64,000 nt of DNA, from assembly GCA_017514025.1 (NCBI GenBank), contig JAFWLB010000002.1, positions 188,346-252,345 of the forward strand, read 5' to 3'. The position numbers were made by a program, and so were the translations under genes. Positions 18,018 to 26,169 of the stretch are shown here, one piece after another; position 1 is the first letter of the stretch; each line of letters starts with the position of its first letter. This DNA comes from Candidatus Saccharimonadota bacterium. GTDB lineage: Bacteria > Patescibacteriota > Saccharimonadia > Saccharimonadales > Saccharimonadaceae. The notes under the pieces are model-generated. The model did no database searches, was not told the DNA's origin, and was given only the letters and a program-made list of their open reading frames with translations.

Positions 18018-18206
18018 TTGGGACGTAATTTTGGGGCGTATGAGCCGGAGAGATGTTGGGTAGGGGAAGTGCAGAAGATTTGTTATGGGTCTCGTGAAGA
18101 GGCGGAAATGGCAGCACGAGTGGCGGAGTATGACCATGGGATCACTGGTTTGACGGTTTATAAATGTGAGTATGGGGAGCATTGGCATTTGACGGGTGGG
18201 AAATAA
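18018..18206 (+). CDS. Small hypothetical protein with YKC-WHLT motif
   Basis: 62 aa from a TTG codon placed 1 nt after the permease stop. The sequence is polar with two cysteines and ends in a motif of the form YKCEYGEHWHLT, which resembles a type of small protein common in this lineage. Function unknown. The start is uncertain because the ribosome site is poor. It may be translated by coupling to the gene upstream. The -10 box of the next gene lies just past its stop. Confidence 0.5.
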   Translation: MGRNFGAYEPERCWVGEVQKICYGSREEAEMAARVAEYDHGITGLTVYKCEYGEHWHLTGGK

Positions 18207-18226
18207 GAGTGTGCTATAATGAGGCT

Positions 18227-18877
18227 ATGGTTGTAAAGAGACGGAAAAGTTATAAGGAGACGTTTCGGGAGTATTTGGAGAAGGGGGTGAAGCTAGAGCG
18301 GTGGCAGAAGGTGGGTGTGTTGTTTTTGGTGGTGGTGATTGCTGGATTTATGGGGTGGCTGTATGAGTTTGTCTTTTATTTTTTTGACGGGGGAATGACG
18401 GAGTGGTATATGCAGGGTGGGAATTTGTTGCCGTGGATAAATATTTATGCGATTGGGGCGATTTTGATTGTGGTGACGACTTATAAGTTGAGACGGTGGC
18501 CGTGGATGGTGTTTTTAGTTTCGGTATTAGTGACTGGGGCGTTGGAGTTGGTCGGTGGATGGTTGGTGTATACGATTGGCGACGGGACGCGGTATTGGGA
18601 TTATAATACGGAGATTTTGAATTTTGGAAACATTGGGGGGTTTGTGTGTCTCCGGAGTGTGTTGGTATTTGGGGTGTCGGCGCTGTTTTTGATGTATTTG
18701 GTGGTGCCGTTTTGTGTGTGGTTGGCGCAAAGGATGTCTAAACGGGCGTTTTTGACGTTGGCGGTGGGACTGTTTGCGGTGGTGATGGCGGATGAGGTGG
18801 TGAATTTGACGTTGAAAAATTTGGATCTGCCAACGGCGATGGATTTTTATAGGTCGTTGGGATTGAAATATAAATAA
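18227..18877 (+). CDS. ABC_trans_CmpB-type membrane protein
   Basis: 216 aa integral membrane protein with about five or six helices and a cytoplasmic basic start (KRRKSYKETFREYLEKG). The motif WLYEFVFYFF, the acidic GALELVGGWLVY and WDY within TRYWDYNTEILNFGNIGGFVCLRSV match the family annotated as putative ABC transporter permease type IV (CmpB). No ATPase partner is adjacent. TATAAT ends 6 nt before the ATG at 18227, indicating a leaderless message; upstream in-frame ATGs fall before the -10 box. Confidence 0.75.
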   Translation: MVVKRRKSYKETFREYLEKGVKLERWQKVGVLFLVVVIAGFMGWLYEFVFYFFDGGMTEWYMQGGNLLPWINIYAIGAILIVVTTYKLRRWPWMVFLVSVLVTGALELVGGWLVYTIGDGTRYWDYNTEILNFGNIGGFVCLRSVLVFGVSALFLMYLVVPFCVWLAQRMSKRAFLTLAVGLFAVVMADEVVNLTLKNLDLPTAMDFYRSLGLKYK

Positions 18878-18886
18878 AAAATGTTT

Positions 18887-18908
18887 ATCCCGGAGCACGC
18901 TCCGGGAT
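18887..18908. terminator. Convergent terminator hairpin
   Basis: A 10-bp perfect stem (ATCCCGGAGC with GCTCCGGGAT). The T-rich tail follows on the - strand, so it best serves the Lar-like gene, but it may stop both directions. Confidence 0.65.
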
Positions 18909-18914
18909 TGGATG

Positions 18915-19133
18915 TTAGAAATTGTTGCTGTTCCAGAGCTCGATAGCTCTGATCCTGAGTTCCTTACTTGATTCGCCTGGCTTTGGCTCCAATTTGGGCG
19001 TTCGGTGAAGACATTTTGGATTTAAACATTGAACGAAGGCGAATCTTGTTTTGGAATTTCCCATGTTGGGGAGGCCTTGTCGGGCTTTGGCTTTGTGACC
19101 ACACTTTTTGCAAGGATTTGGTAGAACAGGCAT
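18915..19133 (-). CDS. Lar-like (restriction alleviation) zinc-binding protein
   Basis: 72 aa. Cysteine pairs CKKCGHK near the N-terminus and CLNPKC mid-protein, followed by a C-terminal IRAIELWN helix, match the layout of the Lar/restriction-alleviation family (CPFCG...C..C...AIEAWN). Lar modulates type I restriction in Rac prophage; a similar role here is only inference, but restriction-type genes start 400 bp away. The start at 19133 follows AAAGGGGG; an ATG 18 nt earlier overlaps that ribosome site. A TTGACG-16-TATAAT promoter lies near 19172-19199. Confidence 0.6.
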   Translation of the reverse strand: MPVLPNPCKKCGHKAKARQGLPNMGNSKTRFAFVQCLNPKCLHRTPKLEPKPGESSKELRIRAIELWNSNNF

Positions 19134-19332
19134 ACAATTACCCCCTTTCATGATTGGTTAAGGTGCTTTATATATTATAGCATATTTTGGGTATACGTCA
19201 ATAGTATATGGCGTTAGACGGAAATTGGACTTCTCAAAGGGGGAGATTTGTGGTATAATAGGTGGAGTTCGCATTTGCGGATTGGCGAGTTTTGCCTACT
19301 ATGATTTGTAGGTTTTACTCGTTGCAATTTGT

Positions 19333-19409
19333 GGTCCGGTAGCTCAGCTGGTTAGAGCACGAGCCTCTTAAGCTTGGTGTCGTGGGTTCGAGTCCCACCC
19401 GGATCACCA
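19333..19409 (+). tRNA. tRNA-Lys (CTT)
   Basis: A 77-nt cloverleaf. Acceptor GGTCCGG pairs with CCGGATC (one G-U), the D arm is AGCTCAGCTGGTTAGAGC, the anticodon stem CGAGC/GCTTG encloses loop CTCTTAA with anticodon CTT, the T arm is GTGGG TTCGAGT CCCAC, and CCA is encoded. A TATAAT lies near 19253. It borders the accessory block that follows. Confidence 0.93.
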
Positions 19410-19558
19410 TTTGGATATAGTGCCCCTAGCGGTACTATTTTACTGGAGATTTGGGTTTTTGGCGTAAATCTTATTTGGGTGCGGTCTTTGGTGGTAATTT
19501 GGTCGGGATATTGGCGTACGTTAAGAATTATAGATAAAGCGGTGGGAGAAGGTGTAAA

Positions 19559-21010
19559 GTGGATTTTTCAGATTATTTTAGAGTTGATAAGAGATATTTA
19601 GATGAGTACGGGGCTTTGGATATTTCTTTGGATCAAGATTTGCCATTATTTATAGATCCTTTCTTGTTGTACGCAAGTGATAACATTGAATATAATTTAT
19701 TGCACGACGAGATTATAAGGTATTTAGCGTTCTTGTGTGATCTTTCGATTTTGGATACGGATAAGGCGAAACTAAAATATTATTATTGCTTCAAAGAAAT
19801 TAAACAGAATTGGCTTGGTTTTACTTACAATGGCAATAGTGGGAGTGGACTCAATATGGATTTTGCGAAAAAATTGCATAGATCCTTGCACGGAGTTTTT
19901 AACAATTTTGGTAATGAAGAATATGGTGCCAACTCACATTTGGAAAAGTTGGTTATACTCGAAAGAGGAGTAGGGAAAGACAAGATAAGTGATTTTACGG
20001 CCAATCTGATGATTGACTATCTTGCACGTTATACTGAAAAATTTGCCGAGAAGTTTATAGGGTCAGATCTATGTAAAAAACATAGGATAAATAGGGCTGT
20101 TTTTAATTATGAAAGTAAATTATGGGAACCTAAAGAGTATTTCCTGCCGACGTTTAACGGAGATTATGTTTTATTAACTCCGAAAAACATTCTGGCTAGA
20201 GATAATACTTGGATAAATAGGGATGATTTGTGCGATCGAGGGTTGGATTTTTATATGGCGGCAGCGGATAATGCGGAACAAAGATTAGTATTGAACGAAC
20301 ATTTGCGTCAGCAGATAAGGGAATATCGTGAAAAACCGTCGAAGGCAATGGCGAAGAAGATTATTCCTGAACTTCTTTCGATGAACCCATTTTTACTAGA
20401 TTTGTATATAAAAGAGAGAGAGGATTCGTGGGATAGTGCCAATAAGAGATCTGAACTTATGGTGGCGCAGCTCGAAGAAATAAAAGCTTTCACGCGTATA
20501 ATCAGGGCGGATTTGGATGCATCTAGTGATTTTGCGAATACTTATGATGAGGCGCATTATTTTGCGGGAGTATTTAAGAATTATATTGAGAGTAACGATG
20601 GCTACAGGGTAATAAATCGACATGATTTTGAAAAACCATGTGATGAGCGAACCGTGCAAGATTATTTTGGGCTGGTGTTAAGAACGTCTAAGAAAAGCCA
20701 AGTTGATCGAGAGGTGAATAATGGGCGCGGTCCGGTGGATTATAAATTAAGTAGGGGAAAAGATGACGCGACTTTGATAGAGATGAAACTCGCTAGCAAT
20801 AGAAAATTAAAGAAGAATTTGGAAAATCAACTAGACGTTTATAAGGTGGCGAATGATACGAAAAAAGGTATAGTGATAATAGTGTATTATACCGAGAAGG
20901 AATTTGATAGGGCGAAAGAAATCTTATGGGATCTTGGTTTGGCTGAGAGCCCGGATGTTTATTTGATTGATGCTAGAAACGATAATAAAAAATCGGCTTC
21001 TACTGTTTAG
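19559..21010 (+). CDS. PD-(D/E)XK nuclease-like protein, probable defence gene
   Basis: 483 aa from a GTG codon after GGGAGAAGG. Residues 1-380 are helical and unrecognised. The C-terminus carries a likely PD-(D/E)XK core: GPVDYKLS (D near 394), then TLIEMKLASN (E-x-K near 407-409), then a beta strand (IVIIVYY). This is the geometry of restriction-endonuclease-fold proteins. With the methylase and HNH genes downstream it could be the nuclease of a modification-restriction set. The gene follows tRNA-Lys by 150 bp with nothing else recognised between. Target and cut type are unknown. Confidence 0.6.
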   Translation: MDFSDYFRVDKRYLDEYGALDISLDQDLPLFIDPFLLYASDNIEYNLLHDEIIRYLAFLCDLSILDTDKAKLKYYYCFKEIKQNWLGFTYNGNSGSGLNMDFAKKLHRSLHGVFNNFGNEEYGANSHLEKLVILERGVGKDKISDFTANLMIDYLARYTEKFAEKFIGSDLCKKHRINRAVFNYESKLWEPKEYFLPTFNGDYVLLTPKNILARDNTWINRDDLCDRGLDFYMAAADNAEQRLVLNEHLRQQIREYREKPSKAMAKKIIPELLSMNPFLLDLYIKEREDSWDSANKRSELMVAQLEEIKAFTRIIRADLDASSDFANTYDEAHYFAGVFKNYIESNDGYRVINRHDFEKPCDERTVQDYFGLVLRTSKKSQVDREVNNGRGPVDYKLSRGKDDATLIEMKLASNRKLKKNLENQLDVYKVANDTKKGIVIIVYYTEKEFDRAKEILWDLGLAESPDVYLIDARNDNKKSASTV

Positions 21011-21062
21011 CTATTGTGCTTATGTCATAAAAAGTGTATAGTAATAGTAGAGGTAATACTTT

Positions 21063-22229
21063 ATGGCGAATAAAAGGTTGGATGATGCTAAAAGGAACAA
21101 AGCCGACGAGTTCTACACACAACTTGTCGACATTGAGTTGGAAATGAAGCATTATCGTGACCAGTTCAAAGGTAAAACCGTTTTTTGCAACTGTGATGAT
21201 CCCTACGAGAGTAACTTCTTTAAATACTTTGCAATGAACTTTAATTTTTTAGGGCTCAAAAAGCTTATTGCAACTTGCTATGCCGGCTCTCCAATAGCTA
21301 ATAAGCAACTGTCTCTCTTCGATGATGAGCCGATAGATAATAAAACTACTGGTAATGCTCATAAGATTGTTATCACGGAAGTAAATGATGAGAATAAAGA
21401 TGGTGCCGTTGATTTAGCAGACGTAGAATGGCTTTGTAGAAATAAGAAAAACACTCTCACAAGACTTAAAGGGGACGGCGACTTTCGCTCTGAAGAATGT
21501 GTTGAACTATTGAAAGAAGCCGATATCGTTGTAACAAATCCACCTTTTTCGTTATTCAGAGACTATGTTGCTCAACTTATAAAATATAACAAAGATTTTA
21601 TAATTATCGGCAGTCAAAATGCTATCACGTATAAAGAAATATTTCCACTAATAAAAGAGAACAAAATGTTCTTGGGGCTTACTATGAACGGAAGTAATAG
21701 ATATTTCCAAGTCCCAGATAATTATCCGCTGACAGAAAAAACTGGAATAATAAAAGACGGTAAAAAATATGCTTTTGTAAAAGGGGTTGTCTGGTTCACT
21801 AGTCTTGACCACAGTGGAAGACACGAAGAAATCACATTATATAAGCGATACAATGAAGACGAGTATCCACAATACGTAAATTATGATGCTATAAACGTAG
21901 ATAAAGTGTCAGACATACCATATGACTATGACGGAAACATTGGTGTTCCCATCACATTCCTACACAAATATAACCCAAATCAATTTAAGATAGTAGAACT
22001 TGGGATTGTAGGAAGTTGCAATTTCAAAAACAACAGGAAAATGGAAATTTTAAATAACCACGGCGTTCCCACTGGAAAATATACGTTTAACGCTAAAGGA
22101 ACGTTGTATAGAAAATTTAATCCAGAGAAAGATAAAGTCCCAGCCTTCAAAGATGTGGAAACTAGTGAGTTATATTCTAGTATTTATGCTAGAATTATAA
22201 TAAGGAGAAAAAAGACCGATGAAGATTGA
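21063..22229 (+). CDS. EcoRI-type adenine-specific DNA methyltransferase
   Basis: 388 aa. The opening (ADEFYTQLVDIELEM and HYRDQFKGKTVFCNCDDPYESNFFKYF) and the catalytic NPPF in VVTNPPFSLFRDYV (near residue 159) match the EcoRI modification methylase family, which makes N6-methyladenine using SAM. AGAGGTAATA precedes the ATG. Base use shifts here: the strong gcg/ttg/gtg codon preference of neighbours is replaced by AT-rich, balanced codons, a sign of horizontal transfer. It overlaps the DUF262-HNH gene by 11 bp, so the two are one unit. Confidence 0.88.
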   Translation: MANKRLDDAKRNKADEFYTQLVDIELEMKHYRDQFKGKTVFCNCDDPYESNFFKYFAMNFNFLGLKKLIATCYAGSPIANKQLSLFDDEPIDNKTTGNAHKIVITEVNDENKDGAVDLADVEWLCRNKKNTLTRLKGDGDFRSEECVELLKEADIVVTNPPFSLFRDYVAQLIKYNKDFIIIGSQNAITYKEIFPLIKENKMFLGLTMNGSNRYFQVPDNYPLTEKTGIIKDGKKYAFVKGVVWFTSLDHSGRHEEITLYKRYNEDEYPQYVNYDAINVDKVSDIPYDYDGNIGVPITFLHKYNPNQFKIVELGIVGSCNFKNNRKMEILNNHGVPTGKYTFNAKGTLYRKFNPEKDKVPAFKDVETSELYSSIYARIIIRRKKTDED

Positions 22230-23301
22230 ATTACATTCAGTCAAAGTCCGAGAGGTGGCAGAGGGCTATGAAGACAACGCCGAAGCGGGCGTAAAAGGCT
22301 ATGGCGGCAGGCTAGATATCCGCCCGAAATACCAACGAGAGTTTGTCTATGATGAGATAAAACGTAGTGCTGTTATAGACACGATAAATAGGGGTTTTCC
22401 TCTTAACGTTATGTATTGGGTTAAGAACGAAGATGGAACTTATGAGGTTCTTGACGGGCAGCAACGTACAATAAGTTTTTGTCAATACATAAATGGCGAT
22501 TTTTCATTGGATAATAAAGCGTTCCATAATCTTACCGAAACAGAAAAAGATAAAATTCTCGATTATGAATTAATGGTCTATTTCTGTGAAGGCAATGATA
22601 AAGAAAAATTGGATTGGTTCAAGGTTATCAATATTGCTGGTGAAAAATTAACTGACCAAGAGTTGAGAAATGCTGTTTATACTGGTCCGTGGCTTTCAGA
22701 TGCAAAATTAAAGTTTAGCAAAAGTGGATGTGCCGCTTTTCTACTTGCAGAAAAATATGTAAACGGTTCGCCTATTCGCCAAGAAATATTAGAAACCGCG
22801 TTGAAGTGGATAAATAAGGGTAATCCAGAAGCCTATATGTCCGCTCACCAGCATGACCCAAATGCTAACGAATTGTGGACTTATTTTCGCAACGTGATTG
22901 AATGGGCCAAGGATACGTTTACTACTTATCGTTTCCAAATGAAAGGTATTGATTGGGGATTTCTCTATGACAATTTTCATGCACAGACTTTTGACACAAA
23001 TAAATTAGAAGAAGGGATCGCTGCTTTGATGGCAGATGAAGACGTTACAAATAAGAAAGGCATATACTCATATGTGCTAACCAGTGACGAGAGATATTTA
23101 AATATTCGTGCTTTTTCGGAAAACCAGAAGAGAGAAGCATATGAGAGACAAAACGGAATTTGTGCCAATTGTGGTAAACATTTTGAAATAACAGAAATGG
23201 AAGCAGACCATATTACTCCTTGGCATCTTGGTGGAAAAACTATTTCGGAAAATTGTCAGATGCTATGCAGAGATTGCAATAGGCGAAAGTCTGGTAAGTA
23301 A
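22219..23301 (+). CDS. DUF262 (GmrS-like) plus HNH nuclease protein
   Basis: 360 aa. The N-terminal ~250 residues are a DUF262 domain with its hallmark motifs: PKYQREFVYDEIKRSAVIDTI, then GFPLNVMYWV and DGQQRTISFCQY (the DGQQR motif, near residue 80, is tied to nucleotide binding or hydrolysis in this family). The C-terminal ~45 residues are an HNH nuclease: CANCGKHF, EADHITPWHLGG, and CRDCNRRKSG. DUF262-HNH proteins include GmrSD-type and SspE-type restriction enzymes sensitive to DNA modification. Overlap with the methylase gene suggests the methyl mark guides or blocks this enzyme. Same foreign-looking codon use. Confidence 0.85.
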   Translation: MKIELHSVKVREVAEGYEDNAEAGVKGYGGRLDIRPKYQREFVYDEIKRSAVIDTINRGFPLNVMYWVKNEDGTYEVLDGQQRTISFCQYINGDFSLDNKAFHNLTETEKDKILDYELMVYFCEGNDKEKLDWFKVINIAGEKLTDQELRNAVYTGPWLSDAKLKFSKSGCAAFLLAEKYVNGSPIRQEILETALKWINKGNPEAYMSAHQHDPNANELWTYFRNVIEWAKDTFTTYRFQMKGIDWGFLYDNFHAQTFDTNKLEEGIAALMADEDVTNKKGIYSYVLTSDERYLNIRAFSENQKREAYERQNGICANCGKHFEITEMEADHITPWHLGGKTISENCQMLCRDCNRRKSGK

Positions 23302-23361
23302 CGAGTCTGTTCTAATTGGCGTTTGCTAACAGATATACTTAGATGTGTTAAAATATATAGT

Positions 23362-23817
23362 ATGGATGAAGATAATGTGATTGATGGAGCAGTAAATTAT
23401 TTGAAAGAGAAGCACCGGCATCGGGATGGATTTAGAGTATTACATCGATCGTATGCGAAGGATTGGGACAAAGGAATTGATTTGAAGTGTGCGGCGTATT
23501 CTGGTGGGGTTATTTCGAATCGTTGTTATATTGAAGCGAAGGGGACTTTGAAAGCGAAGGATAATCGGAGAAAAGATCGAAATTTGAAACGGAGTTTTCG
23601 GTGGGCGATTCCACAGATTATTTTGCAGATGAAAGAGCGGTCGGTGGCGACTAATTACGGCATTGCGGTACCGGAAAGTGAAAAAGAAGATTGCTTACGA
23701 TTGATGCGAGGCAATAAAGGTTTGGTAAAATTGAAGGTTAGATTATATCTGGCGTGTAAAGCGGAGAACGGAGAATGCTCTGCGAAAGAAATGAAACCGA
23801 GCGAAATTTATAAATGA
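23362..23817 (+). CDS. Possible PD-(D/E)XK nuclease-like protein
   Basis: 151 aa. A conserved-looking core KGIDLK...RCYIEAKGT (D near 38, E-x-K near 58) fits a small PD-(D/E)XK fold, and the flanking basic stretch (KAKDNRRKDRNLKRSFR) could contact DNA. The rest is unassigned. The ATG at 23362 follows TAAAAT by 7 nt, in the leaderless style of this genome; the earlier ATG is in poor context. Codon use is host-like, unlike the two genes before it. It may be a separate insertion or the rest of the same defence set. Confidence 0.5.
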   Translation: MDEDNVIDGAVNYLKEKHRHRDGFRVLHRSYAKDWDKGIDLKCAAYSGGVISNRCYIEAKGTLKAKDNRRKDRNLKRSFRWAIPQIILQMKERSVATNYGIAVPESEKEDCLRLMRGNKGLVKLKVRLYLACKAENGECSAKEMKPSEIYK

Positions 23818-23829
23818 AGGTAATTGTAT

Positions 23830-24177
23830 ATGGTGCATAGGATGAATTTGCAGAGGAAGTATCTCGATTATATTAAGAATGGAGCGAAGCGGGTGGAGAT
23901 GAGGCTTTTTGATGAAAAGAGGAGTAAAATTCAAATTGGGGATAAGATCGAGTTTGGAATATCGGGGGAAGATGGCGGTGAAGTGATTCGTGCAAAAGTA
24001 ATTGAGCTACTCAAGTATCGGAGTTTCGAAGATTTGGTGGAGGATTTTCCGATTGAAATGTTGGCGGGCGTTGGGATGACGAAGGCGGAGTTGGCGGCGG
24101 ATTTGGACGAGTTTTATCCCAAGGGAATGCAAGAAAAATATGGTGTGGTGGGGATAAGATTTGAGCTGATTGCTTGA
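23830..24177 (+). CDS. ASCH domain protein
   Basis: 115 aa. It matches the ASCH fold: MNLQRKYLDYIKNGAKRVEMRLFDEKRSKIQIGDKIEF is the typical N-terminal beta barrel entry with the E..R..D..R pattern, and it ends in YGVVGIRFELI. ASCH proteins bind RNA or nucleotides and some are hydrolases of modified nucleosides. It lies 12 bp after the previous gene, so it is probably cotranscribed with the accessory block. The ATG at 23830 follows AAGG; a TTG two codons earlier is possible. Confidence 0.8.
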   Translation: MVHRMNLQRKYLDYIKNGAKRVEMRLFDEKRSKIQIGDKIEFGISGEDGGEVIRAKVIELLKYRSFEDLVEDFPIEMLAGVGMTKAELAADLDEFYPKGMQEKYGVVGIRFELIA

Positions 24178-24190
24178 TGAAATGGTGAGG

Positions 24191-24484
24191 TCATTTTGTT
24201 AGGGATTTGATGGTGGCGGTGGTGACTTTGGTGAGTTTTGGTTTGTTGTCGACATCTTCGACTAGATACATTGGTTTGGCGCCTTTGTAGGGGATGGCTT
24301 CGGGCATGTCAAAATCGGAATTTGTTGGGACGATTTTGACGAGCAGGCGGTCATCGTAGATGCCGCCGAATAGGATGCCGTCAGAATAAAGTAGGAACTC
24401 GCCCATCATGGGACGGCAGGTGATATTTGGGACTTCAGATAATTGCTCCAGAATGAAGTCACGGTATGATTTGGAGCTAGACAT
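24191..24484 (-). CDS. TfoX N-terminal domain protein
   Basis: 97 aa. The pattern ITCRPMMGEFLLYSDGILFGGIYDDRLLVKI and ...PYKGAKPMYLVEDVD matches the TfoX_N family. In gammaproteobacteria full TfoX induces competence; the lone N-terminal domain is widespread and its function is not settled. It overlaps the zinc-ribbon gene upstream by 8 bp. It converges with the ASCH gene across a 13-bp gap. Confidence 0.85.
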   Translation of the reverse strand: MSSSKSYRDFILEQLSEVPNITCRPMMGEFLLYSDGILFGGIYDDRLLVKIVPTNSDFDMPEAIPYKGAKPMYLVEDVDNKPKLTKVTTATIKSLTK

Positions 24485-24737
24485 TGGCTTTCCAGCGCTT
24501 TAGGGTGGGGAAAACTTTGGTGCAGTATTGGCGCATTTCGTCGTTGGTCATGCCGGCTTGTTCGCCGAACTGGGAGCATTTTTCAATGAATTCTTCCATA
24601 GTGCATTTATCGAGAAATTCGCCTTTGTCGTAACACCATTTGCAATAATCTTCGTTGATGCTGCCGTCGGCGTTGGTGCCGAGTAGATCTTTTGAAGTGA
24701 GTGGCATAGCGCAGCTTTGGCAGATTTTTTGTTCCAT
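24477..24737 (-). CDS. Putative zinc ribbon protein
   Basis: 86 aa. The N-terminus carries CQSCAMPL and YCKWCYDKGEF, the two CxxC knuckles of the zinc_ribbon_2-type family (QSCGMPL...YCxxCYxxGxF). A helical region with MTNDEMRQYC and a conserved Trp near the C-terminus follows. GAAAGGAAAATT lies upstream of the ATG. It is coupled to the TfoX_N gene. Molecular role unknown; family members are often encoded near transcription regulators. Confidence 0.8.
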   Translation of the reverse strand: MEQKICQSCAMPLTSKDLLGTNADGSINEDYCKWCYDKGEFLDKCTMEEFIEKCSQFGEQAGMTNDEMRQYCTKVFPTLKRWKANV

Positions 24738-24826
24738 AATTTTCCTTTCTGTGATGGTTTTCTATATATTATTATAATCTCGCTAGAGAAAAAACAATAA
24801 CTTTATCTGTTGACTGTGTGGGGTTT

Positions 24827-25465
24827 TTAATTTCGTTTGCGTTTGGCGTTGTGGGTGCGCATGACTTTGGCGAATTTTGCGGGGGTACGGGTGACTTCTT
24901 CTACTTTTGTTAAGGTTGCAGTAAAATCTGGGTCGTCAAAATACATAGTGTTGGCGGCGTAGCCGTCGGGGGAGTATTTGATGCGTAAGTGATAACGGGC
25001 GTCTTCCAGGATTTCGTCTTCGTTCATTTCTGGATGTAAATGTTTGGTGTAATCGTAAACGCGGCTTAGCATGTCATTGATATCTGTGTTGCGGTCTGCG
25101 GAGGAAACGAGCTTGCCGTAAGTACTGCGTGGTTCGCGTCCAAGTGAGGCGCGGTGGTCTTCGATGGCTTCTGCCATGATGTTTATTTCGTCGGCGGAGA
25201 AATGTGATTTGATAAAATTATCTGCGCGCAATAATTTTGCTGATTCGATATGATGGGTTTTGTTATCGACTAATCTGCCTAAATCGTGGTATGCGGCGAT
25301 TACGTAAACCATGTTGATGTCGAGATCTGGTGACTGCTGATAAAATTTGAGACTACGGTCGATAACTTGTTCTATGTGACTGTTGGTGTGACCACCTAGT
25401 TTGGTGTATTTTGGCAAAATTTCAGTTTCGATGTAATTGACGATTTCTTGATCGACTTGTTTCAT
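24827..25465 (-). CDS. HD domain phosphohydrolase
   Basis: 212 aa. Metal ligands of the HD superfamily are visible: HTNSHIEQVI, YHDLGRLVD (HD near residue 60), HHIESAKLL, EDHRASLG and SADRNTD. The layout resembles small HD hydrolases of the YedJ/Cas3''-like nucleotide phosphohydrolase type; substrate unknown. The start codon directly follows the methyltransferase stop, so the pair is coupled. The C-terminus is basic (AKRKRN). Confidence 0.8.
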   Translation of the reverse strand: MKQVDQEIVNYIETEILPKYTKLGGHTNSHIEQVIDRSLKFYQQSPDLDINMVYVIAAYHDLGRLVDNKTHHIESAKLLRADNFIKSHFSADEINIMAEAIEDHRASLGREPRSTYGKLVSSADRNTDINDMLSRVYDYTKHLHPEMNEDEILEDARYHLRIKYSPDGYAANTMYFDDPDFTATLTKVEEVTRTPAKFAKVMRTHNAKRKRN

Positions 25466-26119
25466 TTATTTCTCCAAGGTGAAACAAAACCAATCGTTAT
25501 GGCCACCGTGTTCGTGCCAGTTAGATATTATTTTGAATTTAGTTTTATTGATGAGGTTTAGGATCTCATTTTTGTCGTAGTAGGCATAATAACGTTTGGC
25601 GCCCATTTTGTAGTCGCCATCGAAATCTTTCATTTCGCTATTGCAATTATGCGTTGCGCGGTCAATGACGTTAAAGACGAGGCGACTTTGCGGTAAAAGT
25701 GCATCGTAAATTCGTTGTAGAGCCAGTGTGATGTCACCGGGTGTAAAATGGACAAATACGCGCCAACATAAAACGCCTTGAAGTTCAGAAGGTAAATTAT
25801 CTGTCAAAACGTTTAGTTTGATGGTTTTAAGGTTTTGTTTTTTGCAGGCGTTAAGGAAAGCGGGTGCAACATCAGAAGCGGTAACGTTAAAGCCGAATGA
25901 TTCGAGGATTTTGGCGTTGTCGCCATCTGCTGAACCGATTTCTAGGACTTTGGCGCCTTGTGGTAGAGAGCTGAAGGCCTTTTTGAGGTTGGCTGTTAAT
26001 TGTTTTCTCTTTTCGGCTGCATGTTCTGGGCGTTTTTGGTCATGCGCGATAGTGTTGTTTAGGTAGATTTTCGCTGCAACATTGTATGTGTTTAGGGTAT
26101 CTTCGTTTTCTCTGCTCAT
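25466..26119 (-). CDS. Class I SAM-dependent methyltransferase
   Basis: 217 aa. Motif I is VLEIGSADGDN (~residue 60), followed by the acidic SAM ribose contact (VTASDVAP) and motif IV/V-like CWRVFVHFTPGD. No substrate-specific motif is recognised; it resembles UbiE/bifunctional small-molecule methylases. It is the first gene of a - strand set with the HD hydrolase. It is divergent from the LiaF-like gene, sharing a 50-bp promoter gap. Confidence 0.78.
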   Translation of the reverse strand: MSRENEDTLNTYNVAAKIYLNNTIAHDQKRPEHAAEKRKQLTANLKKAFSSLPQGAKVLEIGSADGDNAKILESFGFNVTASDVAPAFLNACKKQNLKTIKLNVLTDNLPSELQGVLCWRVFVHFTPGDITLALQRIYDALLPQSRLVFNVIDRATHNCNSEMKDFDGDYKMGAKRYYAYYDKNEILNLINKTKFKIISNWHEHGGHNDWFCFTLEK

Positions 26120-26169
26120 ATGATATCATTATAGCACTTGTGTGGTATAATGGCAGAAAAGGAGAGTAT

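Noticed and set aside
19410-19558. Second copy of the tRNA-Lys 3' end as an attachment site of the accessory block
   Set aside because: I looked for a repeat of the tRNA 3' end through 24.8 kb and saw none.
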